Positions 6,418-6,535 of a DNA stretch of 6,535 nt are shown in pieces. The first letter of the stretch is position 1; each line of letters begins with the position of its first letter. Made by a program: the position numbers and the translations under genes. The notes under the pieces were generated by a model, which did no database searches, had not been told where the DNA came from, and saw only the letters and a program-made list of their open reading frames with translations. Origin of the DNA: Firmicutes bacterium UBA1047 (GTDB lineage: Bacteria > Bacillota > Clostridia > Tissierellales > Sedimentibacteraceae); assembly GCA_002316585.1 (NCBI GenBank), contig DCDU01000223.1, positions 2,039 through 8,573 of the forward strand, in the 5' to 3' direction.

Positions 6418-6460
6418 AATTTCTTCTCCTGTATTATTAGCAGGGGTTCGCAAGGAAATT
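6418..6460 (-). repeat. Hairpin repeat, diverged copy C (leader of the ABC operon)
   Basis: Plus-strand arms AATTTCTT / AAGGAAATT pair over 8 bp with one bulged base. Inside are CTCCT and GGTTCGC, matching the loop strands of copies A and B, but with about a dozen extra bases between them that form a small CCTG/CAGG stem. As in the aspS leader, it sits directly after GTATG following the terminator U-tract. The relation to copies A and B is by eye and weaker than theirs to each other. Confidence 0.5.
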
Positions 6461-6465
6461 CATAC

Positions 6466-6507
6466 AAAAAACTCCCGCCATCTAGCCTATGGCTAGAGGA
6501 CGAGAGT
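6466..6507 (-). terminator. T-box-controlled intrinsic terminator of the ABC operon leader
   Basis: In the RNA sense a 17-position stem (6507-6491 with 6487-6471) has one C/U mismatch and two G-U pairs, a three-base loop and a six-U run from the last stem base. Its 5' arm contains CGU and CCUCU, which pair alternatively with ACG and AGAGG of the T-box, giving mutually exclusive folds. Confidence 0.93.
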
Positions 6508-6535
6508 ATTAATCACGTGGTTCCACCTCTTTTTA
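6466..6535 (-). promoter_or_regulatory. T-box riboswitch, 3' part only (antiterminator and terminator) of the ABC transporter-amidohydrolase operon
   Basis: AGAGGTGGAACCACG (6530-6516) is a T-box motif: AGAGG pairs with CCUCU and ACG with CGU, with bulge UGGAACC. The variable base is A, which would pair with a tRNA discriminator U73, found on tRNA(Cys) and tRNA(Gly) and in some Firmicutes on tRNA(Thr). Stem I, the specifier codon and the promoter lie beyond the right edge, so the amino acid cannot be named. The remaining leader (6369-6465) holds hairpin copy C and the ribosome binding site of the binding-protein gene. Confidence 0.92.

Overview
The window looks like a piece of a low-GC Firmicutes genome, most likely an anaerobic clostridial lineage. 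The evidence is AT-rich DNA, strong AGGAGG-type ribosome binding sites, two T-box tRNA-sensing leaders (a device largely confined to Firmicutes and relatives), and the families of the encoded proteins. No phage, transposase, CRISPR array, rRNA or tRNA gene is visible.

Layout: (1) 1-1475, minus strand: the first 491 codons of an aspartyl-tRNA synthetase (aspS), running off the left edge. (2) 1476-1941, minus strand: its regulatory region, with a consensus sigma-A promoter (1914-1941), a complete T-box riboswitch with terminator (about 1622-1907), and a 5' UTR holding two related hairpin repeats. (3) 2131-2565, plus strand: a monocistronic dps miniferritin gene with its own terminator. (4) 6535 down to 2647, minus strand: a second T-box leader (only its 3' part is inside the window) followed by a tight four-gene operon: solute-binding lipoprotein, permease, ATPase, M20/AbgB-like amidohydrolase.

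How the genes work together: the four-gene operon reads as an import-and-hydrolyse unit. An ABC importer of the polar amino acid family brings in an amino acid or N-blocked amino acid, and the cytoplasmic amidohydrolase would free the amino acid by cutting an amide bond. The T-box leader places the unit under control of an uncharged tRNA. Its UGGA bulge predicts a tRNA with U73, such as Cys, Gly or in some Firmicutes Thr, but the specifier codon lies outside the window.

The most interesting signal is in the aspS leader. The specifier loop reads GAAC (1803-1800), offering an Asn codon AAC in register and an overlapping Glu codon GAA, but no Asp codon. The synthetase carries the RDHGG histidine associated with non-discriminating AspRS. 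Together these suggest an AspRS that also makes Asp-tRNA(Asn) for amidotransferase-dependent Asn-tRNA formation, controlled by tRNA(Asn) and perhaps tRNA(Glu), like the two-codon T-box described for the Clostridium acetobutylicum transamidation operon. A second signal is a small hairpin repeat found twice after the aspS terminator, with two compensatory base-pair changes, and once more in diverged form after the terminator of the second T-box.
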